Below, one piece after another: positions 1 through 46,544 of a stretch of DNA of 64,000 nucleotides. The notes beneath the pieces were generated by a model. That model did no database searches and was not told where the DNA came from. It was given only the letters and a program-made list of their open reading frames with translations. The translations under genes were made by a program, and so were the position numbers. Source of the DNA: Megalobrama amblycephala (taxonomy: Eukaryota; Chordata; Actinopteri; Cypriniformes; Xenocyprididae). Location of the stretch: NCBI RefSeq assembly GCF_018812025.1, contig NC_063066.1, positions 2,117,692-2,181,691 of the forward strand, in the 5' to 3' direction. Numbering within the stretch: position 1 is the stretch's first letter; the number at the start of each line of letters is the position of its first letter.

Positions 1-80
1 AATTTATACAGGTTTGACACAACTTAAGGGTGAGTAAATGATAACAAATTTTTAATTTTTTGAGTGAACTATCACTTTAA
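1..80. repeat. 3' end of a TTAA-flanked MITE
   Basis: The stretch reads like the right end of the abundant cyprinid MITE family that closes with a 'gtgaact..cctttaa'-like terminus. It ends with TTAA at 77-80. The same family recurs at 1108, 5100, 40257 and 51838. The left end lies outside the window, so the extent is unknown. Confidence 0.6.
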
Positions 81-449
81 ATTTATCCAGTTTTGTTTAT
101 ATTCAAAACTCCTTCCGTTTCAACCTGTAAACGTGTAGTTTATCTATTTAAAATGACATTATGTGAAAGCCAAAGCCAACTGGAACACAATTTAATACAA
201 AACCATCGATAAATGATACAAAGTGTGATCCAAATCTGCCGAGACAGCGACATTAATCTCAAAATGACTGATAAATGGGTCGAAGATCAACTTCTGAGCG
301 AAACTATTTTCAAATCGCCTTCGAAACAACAACAAAACACGATCAATAATCATTACTAACAGTGACACAACTCGGAAACTGGGGTAGATTACCGCTCTCT
401 CGGTTTGTTAGAGGTCGACTGGCTCTGACAGGATCAGATAAAGTTGGCC

Positions 450-508
450 TGACGTACGTGCGAATTTACGCGGGCAACGCGCCAAGAGAGGCGGGGCATC
501 TGACGTCA
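450..508 (+). promoter_or_regulatory. dusp1: CRE-type sites of the dusp1 promoter
   Basis: A complete palindromic CRE, TGACGTCA, lies at 501-508, and a second CRE-like site, TGACGTAC, at 450-457. They sit about 30 and 80 bp upstream of the TATA box. Mammalian DUSP1 promoters are known to carry CREs that drive induction by cAMP and stress kinases, so the same role is inferred here. The 81-449 stretch upstream shows nothing else I recognise. Confidence 0.7.
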
Positions 509-535
509 TTCCTCTCAGCGAAAGACTGGGGTCAG

Positions 536-542
536 TATATAA
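536..542 (+). promoter_or_regulatory. dusp1: TATA box of dusp1
   Basis: TATATAA lies 154 bases upstream of the chosen dusp1 start codon, with the CREs just upstream. Transcription would be expected to start near 565-570, giving a 5'UTR of about 125-130 nt. A strong TATA box fits an immediate-early gene. Confidence 0.8.
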
Positions 543-695
543 CCGTCGCTCTGCGCCGCTCACCTCAGAACAAGCGAGTTTTCCGTTGAGAAAACTTAAT
601 AATTCTAATTCAACGGACTATTTTTGGATCAAACTTTCGATCAAAGGACTTTAAGTTTGTCTCGCTGTATGTATTTCGAGCTATCATTCTCTACT

Positions 696-1065
696 ATGGT
701 CATCATGGAAGTGTCCACCATCGACTCGGCCTCGCTTCGGGATCTGTTGGAGGGAGATGATCCGGACTGTCTGGTTCTGGACTGCCGCTCGTTCTTCTCC
801 TTCAGCTCGTCTCATATTTCGGGCTCCAGTAATGTGAGATTCAGTACTATCGTGCGCCGGAGGGCCAGAGGGGGGCTGGGGCTCGAGCATATCGTGCCCA
901 ACGAGGACACCAGGAACAGGCTTCTGTCCGGGGAATACCAGAGTGTCGTGTTCCTGGATGACCGCAGTCTGGAGATGGGAGAAGTGAAGAAAGACGGGAC
1001 TTTAATGCTCGCTGTGAACGCTCTGTGTCGCAATCCATGTGGAGCAAGTGTGTTCCTTCTTAAAG
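696..1065 (+). CDS. dusp1: dusp1 coding exon 1 (rhodanese/CH2 domain, kinase-docking motif)
   Basis: It encodes residues 1-123 plus one base of codon 124 and ends at a GTACGA donor. It carries most of the MAPK-binding domain and the Arg-rich docking motif. Confidence 0.95.
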
Positions 1066-3441
1066 GTACGAGATATTCTTCTTTACCTACTTTAAAAAGG
1101 GGGGTTCTTAAAGGGGCAGTTCACCCAAAAATGAAAAATTCAGTTTTACTCACCCTCAAGTTGTTCTGAACTTTTGTTCTGTTGAACACAAAAGAGGATA
1201 TTGTTTGTCATCAAATAGTTGTTGGTCCCCATTGACTTCCATTGTATTTTTTCTATATTATGGAAGTCAATGGGGACCATCAACTGTTTGATTACAAACA
1301 ATATCTTCTTTTTTTTTTTTTTTCCCCTAACTATCCTAATAGGACAGACTTTTTAATAATCTAAAGGGGCTTTTGTTGATTTGAAAAGATTGTTAAAGGT
1401 TCTTCATGGAATCACCTTTATTTTTAAGAGTGTTTAACCATTAGGTGAGCTTGCACAGCAAAAAATGCTGTTTTTACTTAGTATTTTTGTCTTGTTTCTA
1501 GTCAAAATATGTAAAAATTCTTAGATCAATAAGCATTTTCTTGACATGTAAAAAATATTTTCTTGTTTTCAGAAAAAAATAAGTGAGTTTTTCCTTAACA
1601 AGCAAAATAATCTTATTTCAAACTGAAAACAAGATTATATATCTTATTTTTGGTTTGATTTTGCTTGTTTGAAGGAAAAACTCACTTAATTTTTTCTGAA
1701 AACAAGAAAATATTTTTTACATGTCAAGAAAATGCTTCTTATTTTCTTGTTTTTAGGAAAAATAAGTCAAAATTAAGTGAGTTTTTCCATAAAACAATTA
1801 AAATAATCTCATTTCAAACTAAAAACAAGATTATATATCTTATTTTTGGTTTGAAATAAGATTATTTTGCTTATGCCACTGGCAGATTATTTAGCTTGTT
1901 TTAAGGAAAAACTCGCTTAATTTTTACTTATTTTTTCTGAAAACAAGAAAATAATTTTCACTTGTCAAGAAAATGCTTCTTTATTTTTATTTATTTTTTA
2001 ACTTTAAGATATTTCGACTAGAAACAAGACAAAAACAGCATTTTTTGCAGTGCATGTGTGCATGTTTATTTAAAAGTACGACCAAATGTTTTCTTCAGCT
2101 GTTGTCAACTTGACACTAAAATAACAACTTCTGTTTAACCATTTTCAGGTGGATTTGACACGTTTTCTTCTGAGTTTCCTGAAATGTGTACGAAGCCGGT
2201 TCCCCCTCAAGGCTTGAGTTTACCTCTGAGCTCCAGCTGCCGTCCCAACACCGCCGATTCCTCCTCCTGTACAACCCCTTTATACGACCAGGTAAACAGA
2301 CTTTTTAAATGCGCACCTGTGCTGTAAACAAGACCCCTCATGTGCGAACTTGTCCACTAACTTTCATTGTTTATTTCCTCAGGGTGGCCCTGTAGAAATC
2401 TTGCCATTCCTATATTTAGGCAGCGCTTATCACGCCTCCAGAAAAGACATGCTGGACATGTTGGGAATCACGGCCCTCATTAACGTCTCCTCCAACTGCC
2501 CCAACCACTTTGAAGACCACTATCAGTACAAGAGTATTCCTGTTGAGGACAACCACAAAGCCAACATCAGTTCCTGGTTCAACGAGGCCATTGAATTTAT
2601 TGGTGAGTGTCATTTTTCGCCTCGAAATAGGGAACAGATGTCACCGTATGACGAGCTTTGGCAGGCAGGCGGACGCAACCCCCATTCCGAGTCGAGTTTT
2701 TCAAAAGTTCCCTCCAAATCGACCAGCTGTAATGCTTACATCATCCTCTCATCCTGTTTAAAGAGGTGCCCCCTTTTCAAATAACACCAGGCCGTGATCT
2801 GATCTTTTCATGGGGCAACTGGCTCCGTCTAAAAGCTTTGCATCCTTTGTTTAGCCCGAACAAAAGGTAGTGTCCCTCCTATCAGATCAGTGCACTTAGC
2901 AGGGGTGCCGCAACCCCCCACTGTGTATTCAAGCCTGTCAAGGGGGGTGTTTCCACTCTTACTCGAACCCCTGCCTGGGTTAACTTTTCCAGTTTCCTTA
3001 AAGGGACGGCTTCCTCCGTTAGGATAATTTGCAATTGAATGCGTCAATAGTGGAAGACTACTTCAACGTTTAACACTCTTCTTTTCCTTTCCCACAGATT
3101 CTGTACGGAATAAAGGTGGACGCGTCTTCGTTCACTGCCAAGCGGGGATCTCTCGTTCCGCCACCATCTGTTTGGCTTATCTGATGCGCACCAACCGCGT
3201 CAAACTCGAAGAGGCCTTTGAGTTCGTCAAACAGCGGCGCAGCATCATCTCGCCCAACTTCAGCTTCATGGGGCAGCTCCTGCAGTTCGAGTCCCAAGTG
3301 CTCGCCTCCTCGACGTGTTCCTCGGCGGCAGGAAGCCCCGCCATCGGCAAGAGCAGCACTGTGTTCAACTTCCCCGTCCACACGGCGGCCAGCCCTCTTT
3401 CCTTCCTGCAGAGTCCCATCACTACCTCGCCCTCCTGCTGA
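696..3441 (+). CDS. dusp1: dual specificity phosphatase 1 (MAPK phosphatase 1), 4 exons
   Basis: Exons 696-1065, 2149-2291, 2383-2602 and 3098-3441 join in phase to 1077 nt (358 aa). The enzyme removes phosphates from the Thr and Tyr of activated MAP kinases (p38, JNK, ERK) in the nucleus and ends stress and growth signalling. The N-terminal half is the rhodanese/CH2 domain with the basic kinase-docking motif VRRRAR at residues 53-58. The C-terminal half is the phosphatase domain with general acid Asp227 in the IPVEDN loop and the P-loop HCQAGISR at 257-264, nucleophile Cys258. These numbers match mammalian DUSP1 as I know it, so the annotated ATG is well supported. The start at 696 was chosen because MVIMEV matches the family start; the frame is open upstream to 624, but family members do not begin there. 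All introns are GT-AG. No break is seen. Confidence 0.97.
1108..1325. repeat. partial TTAA MITE in dusp1 intron 1
   Basis: It begins with TTAA (1108-1111) followed by the AAAGGGGCAGTTCACCCA-type terminus. Inside, 'ccattgacttccat' around 1230 and its complement around 1262 form a hairpin. The right end is degraded after about 1320 in a T-rich run. A fragment of another short repeat ('aaaggttcttcatgga') follows at about 1395-1412. Confidence 0.65.
1454..2052. repeat. MITE with long terminal inverted repeats in dusp1 intron 1
   Basis: The left end (CACAGCAAAAAATGCTGT, then a 'cttgtttctag' block) is mirrored at 2015-2052 as 'ctagaaacaag' followed by 'cattttttgcagtg'. The interior is AT-rich, with several inverted blocks around 'aaaaactcacttaatttt'. 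It is a non-autonomous DNA element with no coding capacity. Confidence 0.7.
2149..2291 (+). CDS. dusp1: dusp1 coding exon 2 (linker)
   Basis: The 143-nt exon starts after a TTTTCAG acceptor and ends in phase 0 at CAG|GTAAAC. It encodes residues 124-171, a Ser/Pro-rich linker between the docking domain and the phosphatase domain. Confidence 0.94.
2383..2602 (+). CDS. dusp1: dusp1 coding exon 3 (phosphatase domain, first half)
   Basis: It starts at the GGPVEILPFLYLG block after TTCCTCAG and ends at ATTG|GTGAGT in phase 1. It encodes residues 172-244 and contains general acid Asp227. Confidence 0.96.
3098..3441 (+). CDS. dusp1: dusp1 coding exon 4 (active site and C-terminus)
   Basis: It begins after CCCACAG and contains the P-loop HCQAGISR (Cys258). 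It then runs through the Ser/Thr-rich tail to TGA at 3439-3441, ending with SPITTSPSC, a tail typical of fish dusp1 as I recall it. Confidence 0.96.
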
Positions 3442-4200
3442 GATGGACGGACTTGTGTTCTCAGTTTTATTTATATGAAGACTGTATGATCCCTGAGGTG
3501 ATCTTTCCAGTATTAAGGCTCGGGAACTTTTGGTTCCTGTGTTGCTACCGATATTCCACGATTGTGACAATGCCTAGATTGTTTTAGTATTTTAACACGG
3601 TGGTCCATACTTGACTTAAAACCTTTTAAATTTGAATGTGACACAAATCAAGTTGAAGTCCTCCAATTTAATTGCTGGTGCATCTTCAACATTGATCATG
3701 ATAATCAGGTTATTTGTTAGCATCGAAAGAAGCCCCATGTCTTACAGGTTCGCTCAGGGATTGTTTTCATGTTTTTATGTTGATGTCGTTACTATTTTTT
3801 TGTTTATTTCAAGAGTAGTCAGAGGAGATGGGAAGAAGTCACTAGACTTGAAGGTGCTAATCGTAACAAGTACTTGCTTCTTTTTGAACAGTGAATGTAG
3901 ATAACATGTCTGTGTGGGCTCGGTGGATTATTCTTGAGCCTCTCATGCCTTTTCAGAATGCAAACGGATTCATCAAGACGTTTGTTTGTCTGTAAACAAA
4001 TAGAAATACCTCATGTGTCTGTACTGTTGTCAGTCCGGTGAGAGTCCTCCCATAAGCACTACTAATAGGAATGACTCTTACAGGCTGTTTTGATATGTGT
4101 GACTATTTATTGACTAAATTAATATATTTCTTATGCTATATTTTTTCATATATTTGTGATACTTGTTGCTGACAAATAAACATTTTTTTCATACGTACAC
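3442..4200 (+). terminator. dusp1: dusp1 3'UTR with AU-rich elements and poly(A) signal
   Basis: The untranslated region holds AUUUA pentamers, for example at 3469-3473 and 4105-4109, and an AATAAA signal at 4175-4180. AU-rich 3'UTRs give DUSP1 mRNA its short life in mammals (ZFP36/HuR control), so the same is inferred here. The exact cleavage site is not known; about 4195-4205 is expected. Confidence 0.75.
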
Positions 4201-4394
4201 TCTTGTGTGCAGTGCATTAATTCTGGGACAGAAGAATACATGGTGGAGTTGCAACGTCACCTTTTTAAATGCAGTTATTATAGTAAGAGTTATTTATACA
4301 ACACACTTCAAAAGCCGTGGATGCTTCACAATGCAGTAATTAAGGGATATAAAACTGAAGCAAAAAGGTCTTTGTCAAATAATTTCAGATTTCT

Positions 4395-5136
4395 ATTTTT
4401 TTTTTTTTTTTTCTGTCATTAATTACTCACCCTCATGTCGTTCCACAGCCGTAAGACCTTCGTTCATCTTCAGAACACAAATTAAGATATTTTTGATGAA
4501 ATCCGAGAGGTATCTATAGACAGCAATATAATCAACACTTTCAAGGTCCAGAAAGGTACTAAAGACATCGTTAAAACAGTCATGTGACTGCAGTGGTTCA
4601 ACCTTAATGTTATGAAGAGACGAGAATACTTTTTGTGAGCAAAAACAAAACAAAAATAACGACTTTATTCAACAATCTCTTCTCTTCCCTGTCATTATCT
4701 TACGTTGTTTACGTCCAGCGTTTCCATCAGCATCACACGCATACGTCGTGTTGATCATGTGATCAGCTTTGGCCAATACTGAGCCGGCATTCGGACGTAA
4801 ACACGGAAGCTCAGCAAGCGTAAATAGCGTAGCAGAATGACGGGACAGACTAATTTGTTGAATAAAGTGGTTATTTTTGTTTAGTTTTTGCACAAAAAAT
4901 AATTCTCATCTCTTCATAACATTAAGGTTGAACCACTACAGTCACATGACTGTTTTAACGACGTCTTTAGTACCTTTCTGGACCTTGAAAGTGTCCTTAA
5001 ATGGACGAGTCATACACCTCTCGGATTTCATCAAAAATATCTTAATTTGTGTTCTGAAGATGAACGAAGGTCTTACGGGTGTGGAACGACATGAGGGAGA
5101 GAAATTAATGACATTATTTTCATTTTTGGGTGAAGT
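4395..5136. repeat. foldback MITE (long inverted repeat)
   Basis: The left arm (about 4412-4640, 'ctgtcattaattactcaccc' onward) reappears inverted at about 4905-5125 ('catgagggagagaaattaat'). The two arms frame an unrelated centre. Related copies lie at 40257-40530, 8850-9142, 23040-23302 and 51560-51838. No transposase is present. Confidence 0.75.
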
Positions 5137-5289
5137 ATGGCGAATTATACACTTATTATGTAACATCAGATGCATTCATAAACACATGTGATACAGTGAT
5201 CATTTTCAACCTATTCTAAACACTGGATCCAAATAGGACTGTCGCAACATTCCAGCATTTGATAGCAATACCAATGTAATATCAGTCTC

Positions 5290-5544
5290 TGGTGTCTCCA
5301 GAATGTGTCTGTGAAGTTTCAGCTCAAAATCCCCCACAGATCATTTATTATAGCTTGTCAAATTTGCCCCTATTTGGGTGTGAGCAAAAACATGCCGTTT
5401 TTGTGTGTGTCCCTTTAAATGCAAATGAGCTGCTGCTCCCGCCCCCTTTCCAGAAGAGGGCGGAGCTTTAACAGCTCAACAACAACAAAGCTGGAGAATC
5501 TCACGCAGCCAAAATGACGAAAGTGTTCAGCCTTACATTGTTCA
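5290..5544. repeat. dispersed repeat, inverted partner of 37620-37876
   Basis: About 255 bp, from the 'ctggtgtctccagaatgtgt' block to 'cattgttcaa', recurs as a near-identical reverse complement at 37620-37876. It contains a GC-rich block (cccgccccctttcc) and an octamer-like ATGCAAATGA. It is probably part of a longer DNA element that runs on to about 5950. From 5545 to 6366 I see nothing else. Confidence 0.7.
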
Positions 5545-6366
5545 AACCGGAGTCGACACTGATGGAGAGACTCAGGAAGACTTTTAGGCTTTTCCAAATC
5601 TTGTAAAGCAAGAAAGTTTAAAACCCTTGTTTTAATTACAGAAACTGTTTTGGACCCCATTTACATGTGATCAGACTGAGACGGATGTTCATACGAGGAG
5701 TAAACATTGATATTTCAGCACAGATTGAGAAGAAACTACCGAGATTTGTGATCCAACGCAATGACATTCAAACATCTTGCCACAAAGTCACTAAAGTGTC
5801 CAAACACCTTCCGGGGTCGCTGTATGCTTCAGTATCTTGACAGAGGAGCGCCTTCTGTGCTTAAAGAGGCGTCACTAGACAAACAAATGCAGCTGACTTC
5901 ATTGTTTGAACTGGAATTCAGGCCCGTGTGAACGTTTCAAATATCGCTGGGAAAATATCTGAACAGTCCCCTTTTCACCCTGACCCTGACACGTCAGGTC
6001 ATCCCGACCCGTGTTCGCGTGTGCATTGGAATCCTACACTGGGAATCACAGCGCATAGAATCCGTGTTGTCAATTGTTCCGGCACAGGCATCTGAATGAG
6101 CTCTTTTGAGGGCCGTCAGACAGCAGGCGGGGTGGTCAGAGGAGCACGGGCTCTGCCGAAGCCCTTCAGACACCACAATAGGAGCAGCTGCAAGGCGTTT
6201 GGGAAAAGTGTGACGACTATAACGCACTCAGCGCTCGGCCAAGCACACGGAGCTCTGTGCCTCAGCCTTTGTGTCGCGTAAGATGGTGTTTTCAATCATG
6301 GTGGCTGTAATTAACACAACACTGGCAGAGATACGAGCAGCTCTGATTATAATGATCCAGTGAATC

Positions 6367-6368
6367 TG

Positions 6369-6446
<78 letters not shown>

Positions 6447-6505
6447 ATCCTTCTGTATATCCATCCATCCTTCTATCTATCTATCTATAGTCCATCCGTC
6501 CATTC

Positions 6506-6560
<55 letters not shown>

Positions 6561-6693
6561 GTCCATCCGTTCATCCTTCTATCTATCTATCTATCTATCT
6601 ATCATCCGTCCATTCATCCATCCTTCTATCTATCGTCCATCCCTCCATCCTTCTATCTATCTATCTATCTATCTATAGTCCATCCGTCCATTC

Positions 6694-6744
<51 letters not shown>

Positions 6745-6860
6745 GTCCATCCGTCCGTCCGTCCGTTCATCCTTCTATCTATCTATCTATCTATCTATCT
6801 ATCATCCGTCCGTCCGTCCGTTCATCCATCCTTCTATCTTTCTGTCCCTCCATCTATCCT

Positions 6861-6894
<34 letters not shown>

Positions 6895-6923
6895 GTCCGT
6901 CCGTCCATCCGTCCGTTCATCCT

Positions 6924-6997
<74 letters not shown>

Positions 6998-7046
6998 GTC
7001 CATCCCTCCATCCTTCTATCTTTCTGTCCCTCCATCCATCCATCCT

Positions 7047-7092
<46 letters not shown>

Positions 7093-7183
7093 GTCATCCT
7101 TCCATCCATCCATCCTTCTATCTATCTATCTATCGTCCATCCATCCATCCATCCATCCTTTTATCTATCCCTCCATCCATCCT

Positions 7184-7249
<66 letters not shown>

Positions 7250-7318
7250 GTCCATCCCTCCATCCTTCTATCTTTCTGTCCCTCCATCCATCCATCCATC
7301 CATCCATCCATCCATCCT

Positions 7319-7368
<50 letters not shown>

Positions 7369-7649
7369 GTCCATCCATCCATCCATCCTTTTATCTATCC
7401 CTCCATCCATCCTTCTATCTATCTATCTATCTATTGTCCATCCATCCATCCATCCATCCTTTTATCTATCCCTCCATCCATCCTTCTATCTATCTATCTA
7501 TCTATCTATCTATCGTCCATCCATCCATCCATTCTTTTATCTATCTCTCTATGTATCGTCCATCCCTCCTTCCATCCATCTATCCATCCTTCTATCTATC
7601 TATCGTCCGTCCCTCCATCCTTCTATCTTTCTGTCCCTCCATCTATCCT

Positions 7650-7747
<98 letters not shown>

Positions 7748-7796
7748 GTCCGTCTGTCCGTCCGTCCATTCATCTATCTATCTAAAGTCTATCTAT
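6367..7796. repeat. tetranucleotide (TCTA)n / GATA satellite block with (ATCC)n interruptions
   Basis: About 1.4 kb of TCTA repeats is interrupted by runs of ATCC, GTCC and TTCT. In the other strand it reads GATA. No stop codon occurs in one + frame over 483 codons, but this follows from the four-base period and is not a gene. Such blocks are hypermutable and are often collapsed in assemblies. Confidence 0.97.
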
Positions 7797-8600
7797 ATAA
7801 AAGTACTTTAACTTAATGTTGCATTAGCAAGTAGCTGAACTAAAATAAGTTTACATTTTTCATATATATTATTTTATTTCATGTTTATTGTGTGCAAGTA
7901 ATGAAAATGTTATTATGCTTTTAGATTTAGCTCATGATAATAAGCCTGCGCCGCTGTACACTGCTCATACTTGACTTGTTAAAAAACAACAAAACAAACT
8001 ATAATTTCCCTACAAAACTATATTTTACATCACAGGTGTTCTGACCTAAATATATAAAAACTATAATATTGAACAAAACATAATTTATCTTTCAGGAGAC
8101 CATTTTTTTAAAATGTTGGCACATCCAACATAAAGAAGGTGAATTATGATATGGTCATATAGGGACTGCTGTGAAATGTTGTTTACCAGAGAAATCCTGC
8201 TGATTTCAGTGACATATGCTCTCCTCAAGGCCCAGACTGATCTTTTGTGGCTGTGAAGAAAGGGAGGCCTGCTTGTTGTCCATTAGTGTTTGGGGGAAGG
8301 GGAAGAGTAACCTCCTACCTTTGACAAGAGCTCGAAATAAATCTCCCCTCTTCAGCACAAACAAACACACAAACAGCACTTTGTTTGTTAATTACTGTTG
8401 CACATATGGCTAGTGATATGAACAATCCTCTAATCCTCCACAAGTATGATAACTATAACGATAACAATAAAGATATAGCTCAAAAATCGTTCTAAATATA
8501 AAAGAATATCAGAGTCTACACCACAACTATAACGATAATTTTTTCCAGCTTATGAACGATAAAAACATTGACAGCCAATCAGAATCCATCCTGCTTGACA
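7797..8600. other. no recognised feature
   Basis: AT-rich unique-looking sequence. I see no exon with splice sites and no clear repeat. Confidence 0.5.
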
Positions 8601-8639
8601 TAGCTCAAGCATTTAAAACAACAGACGACAAAACTGCAG

Positions 8640-9142
8640 CGCTCTATACTTACATAGTGACGACCGATTTCAAAACACTGCTTCAGGAAGCTTCGGAGCG
8701 TTATGAATCAGCGTGTCGAATCAGCGGTTCGGAACACCAAAGTCACGTGATTTCAGCAGTTTGGCGGTTTGACACGCGATCTGAATCATGATTCGACACG
8801 CTGATTCATTAACGCTCCGAAGCTTCCTGAAGCAGTGTTTTGAAATCGGCCATCGCTATATAAGACGTTATTTTGTTTTTTTGGTGCACCAAAAATATAT
8901 TCTCATCTCTTTATAATATTAATATTGAACCACTGTACTCACATGAACTGATTTAAATATGTTTTTAGTACATTAATGGATCTTGAGAGAGGAAATGTCA
9001 TTGCCTCACTGAGCCATCGGATTTCATCAAAAATATCTTAATTTGTATTCCGAAGATTAACGAAGGTCTTACAGGTGTGGAACGGCATGAGAGTGAGTAA
9101 TTAATTACATTATTTTTATTTTTGGCTGAACTAATACTTAAA
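8640..9142. repeat. composite MITE with internal foldback
   Basis: The block 'cactgcttcaggaagcttcg' near 8678 is mirrored near 8818-8840, so 8650-8866 can fold into a hairpin. A TTAA-type MITE end follows to 9142 ('gaactaatacttaaagg'). Similar composites are at 22780-23302 and 51390-51838. Confidence 0.7.
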
Positions 9143-10900
9143 GGAAAGGTAGGTCTAAATCGGCGTGATCAGTTATCAATGTTTATATCGTCATTTCGTC
9201 CAGCCCTAAAACTTGTGGTTTTTGTCAGTGTTTATTTAAAAACACCAAATTATACAGAATATAAGAGAGTAGATATTTAATTGATGAGTTGTCAATAGGG
9301 TATGATTCTACCCCAAAATCCAACATTTTGACACAAAATGATAACTGCAAGTTGTTTCTGTGAATTGCAGCAATCATAATGTCCATTTGCTTCTTTTTTC
9401 TGAAGCTTTCGGCAGTCTGTAAAAATTTACCTCAGATTTTGTGTCAAATCTGTTTTTTTGGATGTGTTTTATGTGTTTTTCACGGCATTCACACCGAAGA
9501 TGCTGCCACTCAGTGGCCGTGGTGTGGTATGAACTCTGCTATTCTTTAATATTGAAAACGACTTTTAGAAATATCTTTATTTATCGTTCTTGGTGTTTAA
9601 AGCGACAGACGACAAAACTGCAGCGCTTAAAATAAACAGAACTGGTGTTTATTGTAATATTTATTTATCATTCTTGGTGTGAACAGGCCTTCACAGTGGG
9701 TGTCATAATACTCAAAGGTCACTTATCGCAAAATGTTTTGCGTATAAATTACAGATGGTGTAAATGACGTGTTGTTTTGGTTGTGTTTGTAGGTGCTCTT
9801 TATCCAGCTCTGTCTAATGCTGCTGTTAATCTGTCTCTGCGTGTCATAATAAAGCAGCTTGAGGTGCTGCTCTGATGTCACAGGGATTCATTTTCATATA
9901 ATACAGAGTGTGAAATGAATGAGCATGACCTTAAAATACTTGAAAAACAATTTTTACATGGACAAATCTCATTGTACATAGGCTATATCATCATAATAAT
10001 AGCATTTATAACTCAAAAAAGGTCAGACACTTCATTTATAGGCTTTTGAAATGGCTTTTGTGTAGCCTATATCCTCTACGTCTACAGAATAGGGCTCTTA
10101 AGTTTTATTGTCTCATATTTTTAGAAAAATATTGCTGTAAAACATAAAAAATCAAAATTATCTTTATTATCAGGGCATGTTTGTTACATTAAAATAAAAC
10201 AAATGTTCATTTGTATAAAAAGATGTTCAAAAACGATTAAAGAGCGCCCTCTTGCGATAATCGGTAAACTTTAGGCCTGTCTTTATTGTTATTTTTATCT
10301 TTTTTATTTTAATGTCACATGTTTAGTCGTCCATATCTTGTCGTTAAATAACACAGTATGATTTAATGACAACAGATGGACAAAGTTTCAAACCAAAATT
10401 AATATTTAACTAGAGTGTGATTTTGCTGATGTCACGTGTAATGGAATTTTACCAGTGAAAAGTGTAGCTTCACAATATACTTCAGCTATATACAGATATG
10501 TTTGATTTTATTCACATACGCATATCGATTCTCCTTATCAATGCTTATAAGGAAATCTAATATTAAGTAAGAAATACAACATTCAATATTGCAATATATT
10601 CCTAAAAGTGGAATTAAGAGCATTACAACATAATTTGTTTTCAGAGGGCTTTGACCTATACAAACAACACAAACCGAAATCAGGGTGAAATCATGGTCAG
10701 ATCAAACGAGTTCTCAGAGGAGAGACTGTTGATGAAGGAAAAGGTCTTATTTCCATTTCAGAGACATTGGCGGTCGATCGCTCCATGATCAGAAGAGCGG
10801 CAACAAAAGAAAATGTCAAACCCATTATTTCATACCAGCCCAGGTCATTCAGCAGACTGAACGATGATGCAGAAATTCCCTCAAAATCCCTCGATACCGT
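9143..10900. other. no recognised feature
   Basis: Intergenic AT-rich sequence. No coding exon, RNA gene or clear repeat boundary could be supported. Confidence 0.5.
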
Positions 10901-10908
10901 CTGAGGAA

Positions 10909-11555
10909 CTGGTTGCCAAATCCGCAGTTTCCACGCAGCTGTTTCCGCGGGTTTATTTTCCCGCGGATTAAGGTTTGACATTTAGCATAAATAATATTTG
11001 ACTGAAATTCTTGAAATAATTTATATTGCTAGACGTTAAGTTTTGTGAAGTAGGGCTACTGAGCCTTTGATCACTATAGTGGTTTTAATTTTAACATAAG
11101 TATGTATGCCTATTTTAGGTATGGGGATGGCATATTTTGATTTTTGATATTCGGGATGTGGTCACCCAGGTGAAAAAATACTATAGTAATTTATAGTAAA
11201 TACTATAAAACTATAGTAAAGTACTTGAATTAATTTATTGTGGTAATTCTATAGTTGCTGTGTTAATATAACAACTATAGTAATATACACAAATTATTTT
11301 ACCCAAGTTTTCTACAACTTTATACTACAATGTACACTACAATTTACTGTAGTAAAAACTAAAGTATACTACAGTATTTATAACGGTTTATCAGATCAAT
11401 ACTACAGTATGCTTAACGCAGTGTTGTAAATAGGCTACTATAATATATACAGTATACTACAATTTACTATAGAATGGTTCAAAAACACTATAGTATTTTT
11501 TTGACCTGGGATATTTTTGATTGGCCAGTTTTGTAACACACACCTGGCAATCCTG
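10909..11555. mobile_element. hAT-type MITE carrying a nested element
   Basis: The ends read CTGGTTGCCAA and, inverted, CACCTGGCAATCCTG. The interior at about 11120-11165 and 11512-11555 matches the reverse complement of the hAT MITE at 28702-29224, so the family is the same in opposite orientation. Target duplications are not clear. A second element (11165-11510) splits it. Confidence 0.65.
11165..11510. repeat. nested palindromic MITE rich in 'actatagta'
   Basis: It has inverted ends, CCCAGGTGAAAAAATACTAT on the left and, on the right, the complement ending in GACCTGGG. The interior is many degenerate 'tactatagtaa' blocks. It interrupts sequence that is continuous in the copy at 28702-29224. 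A relative seems to lie at about 62200-62370. Confidence 0.7.
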
Positions 11556-11849
11556 TCTCTGAACTGTTTGATGTACAGAGACATTTATTTAATAAATTCC
11601 TCTGTTATTGTTATTTGTTAAATTAGGTCATCATAAATTTGGTTAAAATTGAGATTCAAACTGAACGCTGCATTTAAGTATACGCTTTTTTAATGAGGAG
11701 AACAACAAACGATTCTTTTAAATACCTTCACGATTGTTGTCTGTGGTCGATTAAACCGACTTTATGTCAGCTTTAAGCAACATTAGTATTAATTTTCATG
11801 ATAAGGATAGAAATTACCTCACATACGGAATCTACATGACATTCCCGCA

Positions 11850-12120
11850 CTGACTGAAGCGATGACGCGCGCACACGCTGCCAGTCAGGAGGACCGTTGG
11901 GGCGTTCACGTATGCGATTGGACAGCGCGCGACAGATACACACAAACACGTGTAAGGTGTTTATAGCTTTCAAACTGAATTTAGGCGGGTTTTTTCGGTT
12001 TTCCTTCACAGACAGTGTCAGACTCCACCGCAGCCCGTCTTGGGACAGTACTGTGACGACTTTTTGGAACGAGTTAGTTGCATTAGATTCTCAAACTGTT
12101 GAATTGCAATAGTTGTTTTA
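11850..12120 (+). promoter_or_regulatory. neurl1b: GC-rich putative promoter of neurl1b exon 1a
   Basis: CpG-rich sequence within AT-rich surroundings, with an inverted CCAAT box (ATTGG, 11917-11921) and blocks such as 'gatgacgcgcgc'. It lies directly upstream of exon 1a and has no obvious TATA box. It is the only such GC-rich patch for many kilobases on either side, which supports a promoter. Confidence 0.5.

Positions 12121-46544
<34,424 letters not shown>

Noticed and set aside
2829..3570. Minus-strand frames opposite dusp1 intron 3 and exon 4
   Set aside because: The one over exon 4 is a codon-bias shadow of the phosphatase domain; the intronic one shows no domain.
6360..7811. 483-codon open frame rich in Tyr-Leu-Ser-Ile repeats
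   Set aside because: It is produced by the four-base TCTA repeat, which lacks stop codons in this frame. There are no splice sites, no domain and no conserved start.
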